From: Nocardia arthritidis
GTDB lineage: Bacteria; Actinomycetota; Actinomycetes; Mycobacteriales; Mycobacteriaceae
DNA: 64,000 nt
Direction of reading: 5' to 3'
NCBI RefSeq assembly: GCF_011801145.1
Contig: NZ_CP046172.1
Location: forward strand, 2,170,001 to 2,234,000
The translations under genes and the position numbers were made by a program. Position 1 is the first letter of the stretch. Each line of letters opens with the position of its first letter. Positions 23,385-32,920 of the stretch are shown here, piece after piece. The notes below the pieces were generated by a model. That model was not told where the DNA came from. It made no database searches and was given only the letters and a program-made list of their open reading frames with translations.

Positions 23385-24955
23385 CCGACCAGCAGCGCAC
23401 CTACATGCTCGGCGGCGAGATCGCCCGCCGCTCCTGGCTCGGCCTGTCACAGCCCGTGCTGGCCACCTGGGGATGCTCGATCCTCGCCGCGATCGCGCTG
23501 TATGTGATCGGTGGCGGAGCGACCTGGTCGATCATCGTCATCGCTGTCGGGCTGTCCTCGGTGTTCGCCGCGACTATGGAATTCGGCGCCAAACGATCCT
23601 TGGCATCGCGGTGGCTGCACGCGCTGCGGACCTGGACGCGTCGCCGCCGCGGCGAACACGTCTACCGCAACCCCGCCGACCCCGCCTACGGCCGCCCCGG
23701 GCTCGACCCCGGCTGGACGGAGCCGCCGCCGTTGGCGAACACCAATCCGCTGGACGTGGCCGGAACCGGCCTGGACGAGATGTTCATCCTGCGCACCGCG
23801 AACCCGGGAGAGCGGACCTTCTTCACCGTGATGCTGGCTGTGGAAGGTGTGGCAGGTGGACTGCGCGGCGACGCCGCCTACGCCGCGACCTCGGCGGCGT
23901 TCGGTAGCCTGCAGGCACAGCTGGCCCGACCGGGCAGCTTCATCCGCGGGATGCAACTGGTCCACCGGTCGGTGCCACTGGACATGGCTCCCCACCAACG
24001 GTGGGCGGAAGAGCAGGTCGGCAGGCTCGGCGACCGACGGTTGCTGCCCGCGGTCGAGTCCTACGGTGCCTTGATCGACGTGCTCGCCCCGCTCGCCGAA
24101 GAGCATCGGGTCTTCGTCGTGCTGCGTATCCCGCAAACCGACGAGTTCATGGCCGCCACCGCACGGGCGGCGCGGGCGAAGAACGCGCCGATCGAAGGTG
24201 GGATCGCCGCGGTAATCCGCGACGAGGTCGAACGCGCCGCACGCCTGCTGGTGCTGTCCGGGATGGGTCGTGTCGAGGTCTACGGACGCAAACGTGCCTG
24301 CGCGGTGCTGCGCGGCTGTATCGATCCCGACTACCGGCTGGGCCGGCACGCCGACTCCGAGTGGGACACCTGCTGGCCCAGCTACATCGGCGGAACCGAC
24401 TGCGTGGCGATCGGCGCTGCGGGCGCCTGGCGCACCCGAGTCGGGTTCATCCCGCCGAGCGCCATCGAACCGGTCCCACTCGGCCCGCTGTGGCTATCAC
24501 CGTTGTTGACCGGTGTGGACGCCGATCCCGGCGACGACGAAACGCCGCCGATGCCGACCATCCGCACGGTGTCGGTGCGCATCGACTTCGTCCCCTCACA
24601 CAAGGCCCGCGCCGCCGCCAAAGGCGACTTCACCGCCGACGAAGCCCGAAAACAGAAGGAACGCGCCAAAGGCAAGATCAGCGACGGCTCCGCCGAAGTG
24701 CTGGCCTCCGCATCCGACCGCCGCCGCCAGGACTTGATGCCCGGCTCCGGGTACCACGGCGCGGTCTACGCCATCACGGTCGCCGTCACCGGCCGCGACG
24801 CCGACGACCTCGACCGCGCCTGCCTGCGCGTCACCGAAGCCGCAACAGAATCCGCGCTCGCCGAAATCCGCTGGTGCTCAGGGGATCACGACGTCGCCCT
24901 GTTCTCCACGCTGCCGCTCGGGCGCGGCCTGGCCGAAACGAGGCACACCCGATGA
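23381..24955 (+). CDS. SCO6880-like conjugation protein
   Basis: 524 aa. Two close membrane helices (residues about 20-68) lead into a cytosolic domain. SCO6880-like proteins regularly precede a VirB4-type ATPase gene in actinobacterial conjugation loci and seem to supply the VirB3-like membrane anchor and N-terminal part of VirB4, so VirB4 function is split between this gene and the next. Motifs seen: R-N-P-A-D-P, F-F-T-V-M-L-A-V-E-G-V, V-F-V-V-L-R-I-P-Q, and a lysine-rich helix (A-A-A-K-G-D-F-T-A-D-E-A-R-K). Both ends overlap neighbours by 4 bp. Confidence 0.82.
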   Translation: MTDQQRTYMLGGEIARRSWLGLSQPVLATWGCSILAAIALYVIGGGATWSIIVIAVGLSSVFAATMEFGAKRSLASRWLHALRTWTRRRRGEHVYRNPADPAYGRPGLDPGWTEPPPLANTNPLDVAGTGLDEMFILRTANPGERTFFTVMLAVEGVAGGLRGDAAYAATSAAFGSLQAQLARPGSFIRGMQLVHRSVPLDMAPHQRWAEEQVGRLGDRRLLPAVESYGALIDVLAPLAEEHRVFVVLRIPQTDEFMAATARAARAKNAPIEGGIAAVIRDEVERAARLLVLSGMGRVEVYGRKRACAVLRGCIDPDYRLGRHADSEWDTCWPSYIGGTDCVAIGAAGAWRTRVGFIPPSAIEPVPLGPLWLSPLLTGVDADPGDDETPPMPTIRTVSVRIDFVPSHKARAAAKGDFTADEARKQKERAKGKISDGSAEVLASASDRRRQDLMPGSGYHGAVYAITVAVTGRDADDLDRACLRVTEAATESALAEIRWCSGDHDVALFSTLPLGRGLAETRHTR

Positions 24956-26445
24956 CTCGCAGACTCACTCGCAAATGCAACCGCGCCCAGCGCTCCGACA
25001 AGACTGGTGGTAAGCCGCGATTCGGCCTAAAACTCCCGTGGCGCGCACGCCGGGGTCGCAGAGCCACATCGGTGGCCCAGCACGCCGAGCAGCCGCGCCG
25101 CAGCGTGCCGAGACGACGGCGGCTGCTCGACAGGTACGGCTGGTACGAGCAACGGCCCGAAGGGGCGTGGACCACGACCCGCCAAGCCGAGGCGCTCAAT
25201 CTGGCCACCAGCCGCCGCTCCTCGCGGCACGAAGGCGTGGTCGCGGGACTCAACATCGTCTCCGGCGAACTCGAGATCCTCGACCCGTTCGCTCTCTACG
25301 GCGACGCGATCTCCGGCATCAACGTCTGCGTCATCGGCGATATCGGCCAAGGAAAATCCGCCCTGATCAAAACCGCGTTCGGGCTGCGCCAACTCGTCGC
25401 CGACCGGCAAGTCGTCGTCCTGGACAAGAAACCGCAATCCGGGCGCGGCGAGTACACACCGATCGCCCGGACGCTCGGGGCGGCGTCGATCCGATTCCGA
25501 GCCGGCGGCGGTGGAGCGTGCGTCAACCTGCTCGATCCTGCGATCAGCACCGGCGGCGAACATGTCGGCGGCCTGTCGGGCATCGTGCCCGCCGGCCAAG
25601 AAGCGCTCGTGCTGGCGGTGCTGGCCGACAGCATGGGCCGCGAGCTCGACGAACGAGAGAAATCCGCCGTCGGACTCGCGCTCGAACTCGTCAATGTCGA
25701 CGCCCGCGACCAAGGCCGCGCCCCCGTAATCCGAGAGTTGGCGATACGACTGCTCGATCCGCACACGGGCGACTTCGACACCGTCGGCGGTCGATGGGCC
25801 GGCCGCGGTCTCGAGTGGGGCCTCGAGCCCGGCCTCGCGTTGCTGCGACTGGCCGACCGCGACCTCAAGGGGCTGGTCGACGCGGAAACCAGCCCGGAAA
25901 TCCGCGACAGCCTCGACACCCACCCTCTGGTCCATTTCGACCTGTCCGCCCTGCCGACCGACGGGCCCGCACTGCGGGTCGTGATGACCGTGATCAACAC
26001 CTGGCTGGCCAACCGGCTCGCCGCCCGCTCCTCGCGCTTCGCCCAAACCATTCTCGTGGTCGAAGAAGGCTGGCACGTCGCCCAGGGCAGCACCGGCGAG
26101 GTGTTCCAGACGAACATGAAACTGTCCCGCGGGCTCGGTCTGTGCACCGTCTCGGCATTCCACCACATCAGCGACCTGCCGACAGACTCACCGGCGCGGG
26201 CACTTATGCAGGAAGCCTCGATCGTCGTGCTCATGGGGCAAGGCCGCGAAGACGACGTCCGCGAAACCTGCCGCATGTACCGGCTCCCACCGGGCACCGA
26301 GGAAACCCTGATGCGCCTGGGCCGCGGCCAAGCCCTGGTCAAAATCGGACGCCGCGACCCATTCCTGTTGCAGCACATCCGATCCCCGCTGGAGGTCGAA
26401 CTCACCGACACCGATCGCGCGGTGAAAGGGGTTTCCGCAGCATGA
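24952..26445 (+). CDS. VirB4-like conjugation ATPase
   Basis: 497 aa. A basic N-terminal 60 residues is followed by a RecA-like motor: Walker A G-D-I-G-Q-G-K-S-A (Lys135), V-V-V-L-D-K-K-P-Q, and Walker B I-L-V-V-E-E-G-W-H. Next come the family's sensor-like R-G-L-G-L-C-T-V-S-A-F-H-H and the C-terminal G-Q-A-L-V-K-I-G. VirB4 ATPases energise channel assembly and transfer. The protein is shorter than full VirB4 because its N-terminal part corresponds to the preceding SCO6880-like gene. Confidence 0.9.
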   Translation: MTRRLTRKCNRAQRSDKTGGKPRFGLKLPWRARRGRRATSVAQHAEQPRRSVPRRRRLLDRYGWYEQRPEGAWTTTRQAEALNLATSRRSSRHEGVVAGLNIVSGELEILDPFALYGDAISGINVCVIGDIGQGKSALIKTAFGLRQLVADRQVVVLDKKPQSGRGEYTPIARTLGAASIRFRAGGGGACVNLLDPAISTGGEHVGGLSGIVPAGQEALVLAVLADSMGRELDEREKSAVGLALELVNVDARDQGRAPVIRELAIRLLDPHTGDFDTVGGRWAGRGLEWGLEPGLALLRLADRDLKGLVDAETSPEIRDSLDTHPLVHFDLSALPTDGPALRVVMTVINTWLANRLAARSSRFAQTILVVEEGWHVAQGSTGEVFQTNMKLSRGLGLCTVSAFHHISDLPTDSPARALMQEASIVVLMGQGREDDVRETCRMYRLPPGTEETLMRLGRGQALVKIGRRDPFLLQHIRSPLEVELTDTDRAVKGVSAA

Positions 26446-26936
26446 CCACCCAACGACCGCTACCCAATCCCATCCGCATGGAACCGGTCCTTCCGGCCGG
26501 GGTCGTGCTCGGCCTGCACATCGTCTGCGGCGGGTTCGTCGCCGTGTTCGGCGGCGGGGCCCTTTCTGCGTTGCTGTGTCTGCGCGGCCCTGCCGCTCCT
26601 GGCTGGCATGAACTCACCCCTACGCTGGCCCGGCTGACCGAACACTGGAGTGATCCCGCCGCCGCGTGGCCAGCCGACCCGCGACCCGGCCCCGCCTGGC
26701 TGACGTGGATCTGCATGATCCTCGTTGCCATCGCCTGGTGCAGCGCAGTGGCGATCGTCGGCGCCGAAATCGACTCCCGCCGCCGTCACCGCCGCCGCCG
26801 TGTCGGGCTGGCAACCCGTGGTGACCTGCGCCGGATCGGACTCGACCCGCACACGGCCGCCCGCAAATCCGCCGCCGAGTTCCCCGAACAAGCACGGCGC
26901 GAGCCGCGCTGGCATCGACGGAGGTGGCGGCGATGA
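26442..26936 (+). CDS. Two-helix membrane protein, probable membrane half of a split VirD4
   Basis: 164 aa. Two transmembrane helices (about 17-45 and 84-108) with a 38-residue outer loop, then a basic cytosolic tail with L-A-T-R-G-D-L-R-R-I-G, a motif I associate with the segment that links membrane helices and motor in actinobacterial TraD/VirD4 proteins. The next gene encodes a motor without membrane helices and is coupled by ATGA. The simplest reading is a coupling protein split into two polypeptides. Confidence 0.75.
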   Translation: MTTQRPLPNPIRMEPVLPAGVVLGLHIVCGGFVAVFGGGALSALLCLRGPAAPGWHELTPTLARLTEHWSDPAAAWPADPRPGPAWLTWICMILVAIAWCSAVAIVGAEIDSRRRHRRRRVGLATRGDLRRIGLDPHTAARKSAAEFPEQARREPRWHRRRWRR

Positions 26937-28327
26937 ACCTCCGCAATCGACTCCGTCGACGGCCGGTAGCGCCGGACCGGCTGACCGTCCGGGTCGGGGT
27001 CCTGGCTACCGATCCCCGATCATGGGTATGCCTGTCACCTCGCGACGGCGTCATCGTCTACGGCCCCACCGGATCCGGCAAGACCTGGCGGCTGGCGTAC
27101 CAGCGTGTGTGCGACGCACCCGGATTCGTCGCCGCCACCTCGACCAAAACCGATCTGATGGCGTCGACGTTCCTCGACCGTGCAAGGCAGGGCCGCATCG
27201 CGGTGTTCGACCCCGAAGATCTCTCGGGATGGCCCGGGAAAATCCGATGGTCACTGCTGTCCGGCTGCGCGGACCCCGACGTAGCGATCCGCCGCGCCGA
27301 AGCGCTCACCAAAGCGATGCCGCTGGAAGGCACCAAGAACGGCGGCTACTTCGAATCCAAAGCCGCCACCCTGCTGCGCTGCTACCTCCACGCCGCCGCC
27401 CTCGACGACCGCTCGATTCGCGACGTTCGCGTCTGGGTGCCCAGCCGCACCAATCGCACTGCGGTCGACATCCTCGGCGCCCACCTCCCCGATTGGGCCG
27501 CCGAACTCGAACAGATCCTGGGCTCCAGCTCCGAATCCAGCGACGACGTCCTAGCCGCCGCCGCACGCCTGCTCGAACCCCTCGCCTCACCGAAAATGCT
27601 CGCTGCGGTGGACGTTCCCGGCGCGGAGTCCTTCGATGTCGAGTCGTTCGTCTTGGACACCGCGCACGCGAACACCCTCTACCTGCTGTCCAAAGGCACG
27701 TCACAGAGCATGGCCCCGTTCGTCGCCGCCCTGGCCGCCGAGGTCCACCACGTCGCCGACCGCGCCTCACAGAAACGGCCCGGCAAACGGCTCGACCCGC
27801 CCGTGCGGCTGGTCCTCGACGAAGTCAACAACGTCGCGCCCATCCCGGAACTGCCCAGCATCATGACCGACAGCGGCGGCAAAGGCATCACCGTCTGGGC
27901 GTTCGCGCACAACCAATCCCAGAACGAACTGCGCTGGGGCCAGATCGGCGGGCGCATGCTCGGCCAATCACCACCGGCCATGCTGCTGCTGCCCGGTCTG
28001 CGCGGCGACGAACTCGAAGCCGTCTCCCGGCTACTCGGGCAACGCAAACAATGGGAAGCCAGCCTGTCACGGACCATGGGCCGCAGCTATCAGCAACGCG
28101 ACGAACCGGTCCTGCGCGCCGACGAAATCCGCGAACTCGACCAAGACCAAGGGCTGCTCATCTATCGCCACGCACCCGCCGCTGTACTGCGACTACCGAG
28201 CGTATGGGACGCCACCCACACCCAACGGCAGGTCCGGGTGGCGCTGGAGACCTTCGAAACCATCGTCGCCACAGGCGAAGTCCCACCACACCTGCGGCAC
28301 GACGCATCGGAAGCGGGGCGGGAATGA
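26933..28327 (+). CDS. VirD4/TraD-type coupling ATPase
   Basis: 464 aa; ATG at 26933 inside the previous stop (ATGA). Walker A G-P-T-G-S-G-K-T (Lys50), an early S-T-K-T-D-L substrate-ring motif, V-F-D-P-E-D, Walker B V-R-L-V-L-D-E-V-N, the sensor-like V-W-A-F-A-H-N-Q-S-Q and a late L-L-L-P-G-L-R. These are TraD/TraG coupling-protein signatures: the hexamer that recruits DNA-relaxase complexes to the channel. No relaxase is in the window, so it must lie outside or be a type I do not recognise. Confidence 0.9.
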   Translation: MNLRNRLRRRPVAPDRLTVRVGVLATDPRSWVCLSPRDGVIVYGPTGSGKTWRLAYQRVCDAPGFVAATSTKTDLMASTFLDRARQGRIAVFDPEDLSGWPGKIRWSLLSGCADPDVAIRRAEALTKAMPLEGTKNGGYFESKAATLLRCYLHAAALDDRSIRDVRVWVPSRTNRTAVDILGAHLPDWAAELEQILGSSSESSDDVLAAAARLLEPLASPKMLAAVDVPGAESFDVESFVLDTAHANTLYLLSKGTSQSMAPFVAALAAEVHHVADRASQKRPGKRLDPPVRLVLDEVNNVAPIPELPSIMTDSGGKGITVWAFAHNQSQNELRWGQIGGRMLGQSPPAMLLLPGLRGDELEAVSRLLGQRKQWEASLSRTMGRSYQQRDEPVLRADEIRELDQDQGLLIYRHAPAAVLRLPSVWDATHTQRQVRVALETFETIVATGEVPPHLRHDASEAGRE

Positions 28328-29001
28328 CCATCGAGCCGTACACACCCCAGGACACGACGCTCGACCGCCCCCACCGAAGCACCGGCCGCGACGGCGCCTG
28401 CCGATTCAGCTGGGTCGACCTCGGCACCGACACCGCCGCTCAGCTGTGGCGTGAACTCGCCGACTGGGTCGACTGGCTGCGCCATCGTTACCAACTCGGC
28501 AGCCGCATCCCCACCTGCTGGTACCGGCACGGCAGCGCCGTGGAAACGCTCACCGCGCTCATGGCCGCACACCACGCCGCCTACCTACCCGGACCCGACC
28601 AATACGACACGCCCCGAGAAGACCTCATCGCCTGGCACCAGCAATGGCTCTGGCCAGCCATCGACCAACTCACCCGCATCAGCGACTTCTCCAGCTGCGG
28701 GCCGGGACGCTGCGGCTATCGCACCCATCCCCAACCCACGCATCCCGGATTCGACGACTTCGTCGACAGCGACCTCGTCGACCGACCCCAACCCGCGCAC
28801 GATCCTGCCGTGGCGGAGGAGATCACCGGACCGGAACTCCTCGGCGACGAGGACATGGCCGAACTCATCGCAACCCAATCCGCGCAAGCGATCCAAGCAG
28901 CCGGACGCACCGTCGCTGTCCGCTACGACGGCCGCGTCTGGGTGTACTCACGCATCGCCGGCGGCTGGATCCCCGAACGCAGCAGCAGGCGCGGGCCATG
29001 A
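28324..29001 (+). CDS. Conserved conjugation-linked protein of unknown function
   Basis: 225 aa. It carries F-S-W-V-D-L-G-T-D-T-A, L-W-R-E-L-A-D-W-V-D-W-L, the aromatic box R-I-P-T-C-W-Y-R-H and L-T-A-L-M-A-A-H. I have seen this pattern in unnamed proteins next to TraD genes of actinobacteria. The second half is acidic, and its end (V-A-V-R-Y-D-G-R-V-W-V-Y) looks like a small beta unit. Overlaps the VirD4 stop (ATGA) and the next mini-frame (ATGA). No enzymatic motif is visible. Confidence 0.75.
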   Translation: MTIEPYTPQDTTLDRPHRSTGRDGACRFSWVDLGTDTAAQLWRELADWVDWLRHRYQLGSRIPTCWYRHGSAVETLTALMAAHHAAYLPGPDQYDTPREDLIAWHQQWLWPAIDQLTRISDFSSCGPGRCGYRTHPQPTHPGFDDFVDSDLVDRPQPAHDPAVAEEITGPELLGDEDMAELIATQSAQAIQAAGRTVAVRYDGRVWVYSRIAGGWIPERSSRRGP

Positions 29002-29042
29002 CCATCAACCGACCACACCCCGACTATCGCGAAAGGCGTTGA
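28998..29042 (+). CDS. Fourteen-codon coupled mini-frame upstream of the DUF1173 gene
   Basis: ATGA overlap with the preceding stop, then 14 codons, then a stop 6 bp before the DUF1173 ATG. It probably serves only to carry ribosomes across the gap (translational relay) rather than making a functional peptide. The CGAAAGGCG inside it supplies the ribosome site of the next gene. Confidence 0.35.
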   Translation: MTINRPHPDYRERR

Positions 29043-29048
29043 CAGCCA

Positions 29049-30317
29049 ATGTATGTCATCAACGGACAGGTCCTCGACGGTGGCCCGGGCAACGCCCAAG
29101 CGGTACTTGCTACAGCACACGCGACCGGGACCCGGCCACGCTGCACGTGCCAAGACGGCGACGGTGCCGACATGTACATCGCCAAGGTCAGTGGCCGATA
29201 CCTGATCAAGCGAATGCCCGGCACCGGATCAACCCACGACCCGATGTGTACCTCCTACGCACCGCCACCCGAAGTCTCCGGACTGGCGCACCTACTGGGA
29301 AAGGCAGTGAAGGAGCAACCGGAAGGCACCCGGATCACCCTCGGATTCCCTCTTACCCACCACGGACGCAGCGCCGCGACCACAGCTGCGGCGACCGAGG
29401 TCGATGACAGCGGCGGCGATCCGACCAAGCTGACCCTGCGCGGTCTGCTGCACCTGCTGTGGGACGACGCCGGATTCACCCGGTGGACACCAGGCATGCT
29501 CGGCAAACGCAACTGGGCCACCATCCGCAAGTATCTACTCTGCGCCGCAGAAGACAAGACGACCAACCGGACCCCGCTGGTCGATCGGCTCTGGATACCC
29601 GAAACGTTCAACTCCGAGCGCAAGGCCGAGATCATCGCCCGGCGCACGGGCACCCTGTCCCACATCACCGGCGACCGATCGCACCGTCGGCTCATGATCG
29701 CCGTCGGCGAGATCAAACGCATCACGCCGACCACGACCGGCGCCGCACTGCTGTTCAAGCATGTACCCGACCTTCCGCTACACATCGCGAACGAGACGTA
29801 CACGCGGATGGTCGCGACGTTCCACACCGAACTGTCGCTGCGAGCCGGCAACCCCGAAACGCATCTGATCGGAATCCTCACCTTCGGTGAATCCGGCACG
29901 GGCACAACCGATGTCGAACAGATCGCGGTCATGACCGTGACCCAGCACTGGATCCCCGTCAGCACACCCACCGAAAAGCACCTCGTCGACAGGCTCACCG
30001 ACGATCAACGACGGTTCGTGAAATCGCTTCGCTACAACCAGGGCCCGGACATCCCCATGGCAGCGCTCACCCTCATCGATACCTCCCCGGTCACGGCGTG
30101 CTACATCATCGGCCCCGAGGACAGCGGCCTGCTGCGCAGCGGCATCGACGCGCTCATCTCGACATCGCAGCTGGATTCATGGATCTTCGACGCCGCCAAT
30201 GAAACGCCCCCACCAGCGGTGGCACCGCGTGACCGTCGATCTCACGACGAACCCGACCAGCCCACCCTCGACGTCGAACTCCCAGACCCGCCTGAAGGGA
30301 ATCACGGCGATGAGTGA
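29049..30317 (+). CDS. DUF1173 family protein
   Basis: 422 aa. It has the family's N-terminal cysteine region (R-C-T-C-Q-D-G, then Y-L-I-K-R-M-P-G-T-G, then D-P-M-C-T-S-Y) and a body with L-R-G-L-L-H-L-L-W, a R-N-W-A-T-I-R-K-Y-L box and a C-terminal I-Y-x-P-like region. DUF1173 genes usually sit in conjugative elements; the paired cysteines suggest metal binding, but the reaction is unknown. Stop overlaps the next ATG by 8 bp. Confidence 0.8.
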   Translation: MYVINGQVLDGGPGNAQAVLATAHATGTRPRCTCQDGDGADMYIAKVSGRYLIKRMPGTGSTHDPMCTSYAPPPEVSGLAHLLGKAVKEQPEGTRITLGFPLTHHGRSAATTAAATEVDDSGGDPTKLTLRGLLHLLWDDAGFTRWTPGMLGKRNWATIRKYLLCAAEDKTTNRTPLVDRLWIPETFNSERKAEIIARRTGTLSHITGDRSHRRLMIAVGEIKRITPTTTGAALLFKHVPDLPLHIANETYTRMVATFHTELSLRAGNPETHLIGILTFGESGTGTTDVEQIAVMTVTQHWIPVSTPTEKHLVDRLTDDQRRFVKSLRYNQGPDIPMAALTLIDTSPVTACYIIGPEDSGLLRSGIDALISTSQLDSWIFDAANETPPPAVAPRDRRSHDEPDQPTLDVELPDPPEGNHGDE

Positions 30318-32805
30318 GTTCGAATTCTGGCGCGACGTCATCGGCGACGACCCGGTGGTCGACGGCGTGGTCTACTCCGCGACCGAATGGGAGAGCGACG
30401 GCGAAGGCGGCGTCCAACGGATCGCCGACCGGGTTCGTCGGGAACTCGGCGAGCGATTCGACCCGGAGGTGCGGGCGCACGCGGACCTGACCGATCTGCT
30501 CGACTCGCCGTTCTCCGTTACCTTCGCCGCATCGGCGTCCGCCGCCGACAACCGAGTCATTCAGATCGCCTTCTACCACGTATGGACCGCATTCGAGCTG
30601 GAAGCGCAAGCGGGCCGACTACCCGAAATCGGCTCGAGCGCAATTGGTCCGTACGACCCGGCAGACCTACGGGTCGCTGGCGAATATCGAATCGAGAGCG
30701 AATCGCTGGACCGGCTGCTGCAGTACCTGGCCACCGAACCGGTACTCCAGGACCACAGTTCCCCGACCGACCAGACGACCGAACGACCGCCCATCGTCGT
30801 GCCGGAGAAGGAACGAACGGTCCTGCAACAACATCAGAGCCGGATCGACACCCTTCGTGACGCAGTACGCAGCGCCCGCAGTCCCGCAACGCTCGCGGCG
30901 GCACGGGAACAGGTCGTCGCAGAACTGCGGCGCCACGAGGCATCAGCACCCGGCCTGCACGGCGGCGCGTCCGATGTCGACACTGCCGTCTACGACATCA
31001 CCCGCGACGAGTACCGGACCTTGGTCGCGTCGCTGGACGACCGCATCCAGCGGCGATCCAGCGCGCAAGCCGAGCCGACAACTCAGATGGGCGCGCAGAG
31101 AGCACGCCCCGCCGCAGTGGGCGAGCAGAACAGGGCACTCGTCCTCGCCACGAAGGAGCGTGCGCTCCGCGAAGACGAAATCATCGCTCTGCCTGATGAT
31201 CTCGCAGACGCGGCCGAGGTTGTTAATCCGGGTGTCGCGAACCTTGGTGCAGCAGTGAGAACTCAGCCGACCGATGCGACGGTCCGCGATCACCGCAGTC
31301 GGATACGGGCACGCTTCGATCCGCAGTACGAGGCGTATTCCGAGCTCGAGAAGGTGCGCGGCCAGGGAGTGAGCGTCGTATTCGCCGCCGCGACCGACGC
31401 CCAGCCGCACCGCGTCGTCCAGATCACCTTCACCAAGCATCATGAGTTCGCTGCCCGAGAACTGGTCGCAGATCCCGAGTGGGTGCCCTCGCCATCGGCA
31501 CCCACATCCATGTATCTCGACGGCGTTGCTTTGCGTCCGATCGGCGACTACCGCTTGGACGACGCGGAACGTCTGGGTGCGGTGGTGGACCAACTCAGGA
31601 GGGGGCCAACGCTCAACGGCGAGCAACCATCCCGCAGCGCGCCGGTCGTGGTTCCGGCGGCGCACGAAGCAATCCTTCTCGGGTTCTTGACCGATCTCGA
31701 CAACCACCTCGGCCGAGTTCAGGCAAAGGGCACATTGGACGCACTACTTGCTGCTCATCAGGCCGTGAGTAGCGAAATGGGCGTCATGCGACTTGAGGAT
31801 ATGCACCCGGAGATCTACTGGGAGTGCGAGGTATTACAGGCCGAGCTCGACGAAAGGATCGGGCGGGTCCTGAACGGTCTCGAGCCTCTCGATGAAAAGG
31901 CAACGGGATACATCGATTCCGACCCATGGCGCGCCTACCCGGATTCACCGACCGCCGGTCTCATAGACTCCGCCGACACCAGGTCGGCGCAGATCGCCGA
32001 TCGGATAGAGATTGCCGTTCGACAGCGGTTCGACCCGACATACCCGCAGTGGAAAGCACTCCACGACGCCGAAACCCGCGGGGCCTATGTCGAATTCGCC
32101 GCGCCGGCGGCCGGTAATCCCGGACGACGCGTCTCGATCACCTACAACAGCGGTGCCGGGCAGTGGCAAGCCCGCGAATACCGGCGCGAACACAACGAGC
32201 ACATCAACCTGACAGAGTACGTCGGTGAATACCGGGTTGACTCCGGAGTGCACCCGTGGCTTGGCGAATTCCTCGACGGTCTGGAAACCAGGCCCGTCCT
32301 GATCGACGCCCGGACAGGAGAAGCGATTCCGCGTCCGGCGGTCCACCCTCCCGACGAGGCACAAGCACAGCTGTGGAAATACGCGACCGACGTCGCCGAC
32401 CTCGCGACCGGGCTAGACAGAGCACGCGAAACAACAAGTTACCGCGCCGCTTACAAGGAGCTGGTCGACTCGATCACCGAGCCAGGACACAGCGCAGAGT
32501 GGAGCCACGCCGCCGCACAGCTGCTGTATGAATTCGGCGGCCGGATCGCGATTTCCGACGCCTTCCGCGAATCGTCCGATTGCGCAACCGACGTTATCGG
32601 CGACCGAGTGAGGCCACCCGAACCGACCAATCGCGGGGGCCGACTCTCCGACGGCTCCCGTAATGGGGCACGAGGTGGTGACCACACGCAAGGCGGCCCA
32701 GCAGAGCGCGCCGAAGCAACGAGTCCTGACTCCACCAAATCGTGGGCGCAGCGCATACGCAGGGGCCGGTCGAAACCCCCGGCGCACCGGCACCGCCGCA
32801 TCTGA
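30310..32805 (+). CDS. Large unknown protein with three diverged internal repeats
   Basis: 831 aa. Three copies of a unit of about 60-70 residues recur near residues 40-95, 326-385 and 564-630. Each opens with a helix ending R-F-D-P or R-A-R-F-D-P, then a short helix, a strand pattern V-x-F-A-A (S-V-T-F-A-A, S-V-V-F-A-A, Y-V-E-F-A-A) and R-V-(I/V/S)-(Q/I)-I. Between copies are helical spacers with matching V-V-P-(E/A) motifs. The likely fold is alternating alpha/beta modules. No known domain; it is placed after the DUF1173 gene in the element's 3' part. The last 70 residues are basic and disordered. Confidence 0.7.
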   Translation: MSEFEFWRDVIGDDPVVDGVVYSATEWESDGEGGVQRIADRVRRELGERFDPEVRAHADLTDLLDSPFSVTFAASASAADNRVIQIAFYHVWTAFELEAQAGRLPEIGSSAIGPYDPADLRVAGEYRIESESLDRLLQYLATEPVLQDHSSPTDQTTERPPIVVPEKERTVLQQHQSRIDTLRDAVRSARSPATLAAAREQVVAELRRHEASAPGLHGGASDVDTAVYDITRDEYRTLVASLDDRIQRRSSAQAEPTTQMGAQRARPAAVGEQNRALVLATKERALREDEIIALPDDLADAAEVVNPGVANLGAAVRTQPTDATVRDHRSRIRARFDPQYEAYSELEKVRGQGVSVVFAAATDAQPHRVVQITFTKHHEFAARELVADPEWVPSPSAPTSMYLDGVALRPIGDYRLDDAERLGAVVDQLRRGPTLNGEQPSRSAPVVVPAAHEAILLGFLTDLDNHLGRVQAKGTLDALLAAHQAVSSEMGVMRLEDMHPEIYWECEVLQAELDERIGRVLNGLEPLDEKATGYIDSDPWRAYPDSPTAGLIDSADTRSAQIADRIEIAVRQRFDPTYPQWKALHDAETRGAYVEFAAPAAGNPGRRVSITYNSGAGQWQAREYRREHNEHINLTEYVGEYRVDSGVHPWLGEFLDGLETRPVLIDARTGEAIPRPAVHPPDEAQAQLWKYATDVADLATGLDRARETTSYRAAYKELVDSITEPGHSAEWSHAAAQLLYEFGGRIAISDAFRESSDCATDVIGDRVRPPEPTNRGGRLSDGSRNGARGGDHTQGGPAERAEATSPDSTKSWAQRIRRGRSKPPAHRHRRI

Positions 32806-32839
32806 ACTCCGCATAACCCGCAGCGAAGGAGGCTTCGCG

Positions 32840-32920
32840 ATGACAACACCATTCACATCCCGGATCGGCGCGCACTGCGCCGTCGAGCGGCAGGGGCACG
32901 GACCATGGCCGAGCCGCTGA
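32840..32920 (+). CDS. Possible 26-aa leader peptide with strong ribosome site
   Basis: An ATG follows a near-perfect G-A-A-G-G-A-G-G, better than most sites nearby, and the 26-codon frame ends 16 bp inside the next gene. This is the geometry of a translated leader that couples to the downstream CDS. Sequence M-T-T-P-F-T-S-R with one cysteine; no function suggested by itself. Confidence 0.4.
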   Translation: MTTPFTSRIGAHCAVERQGHGPWPSR

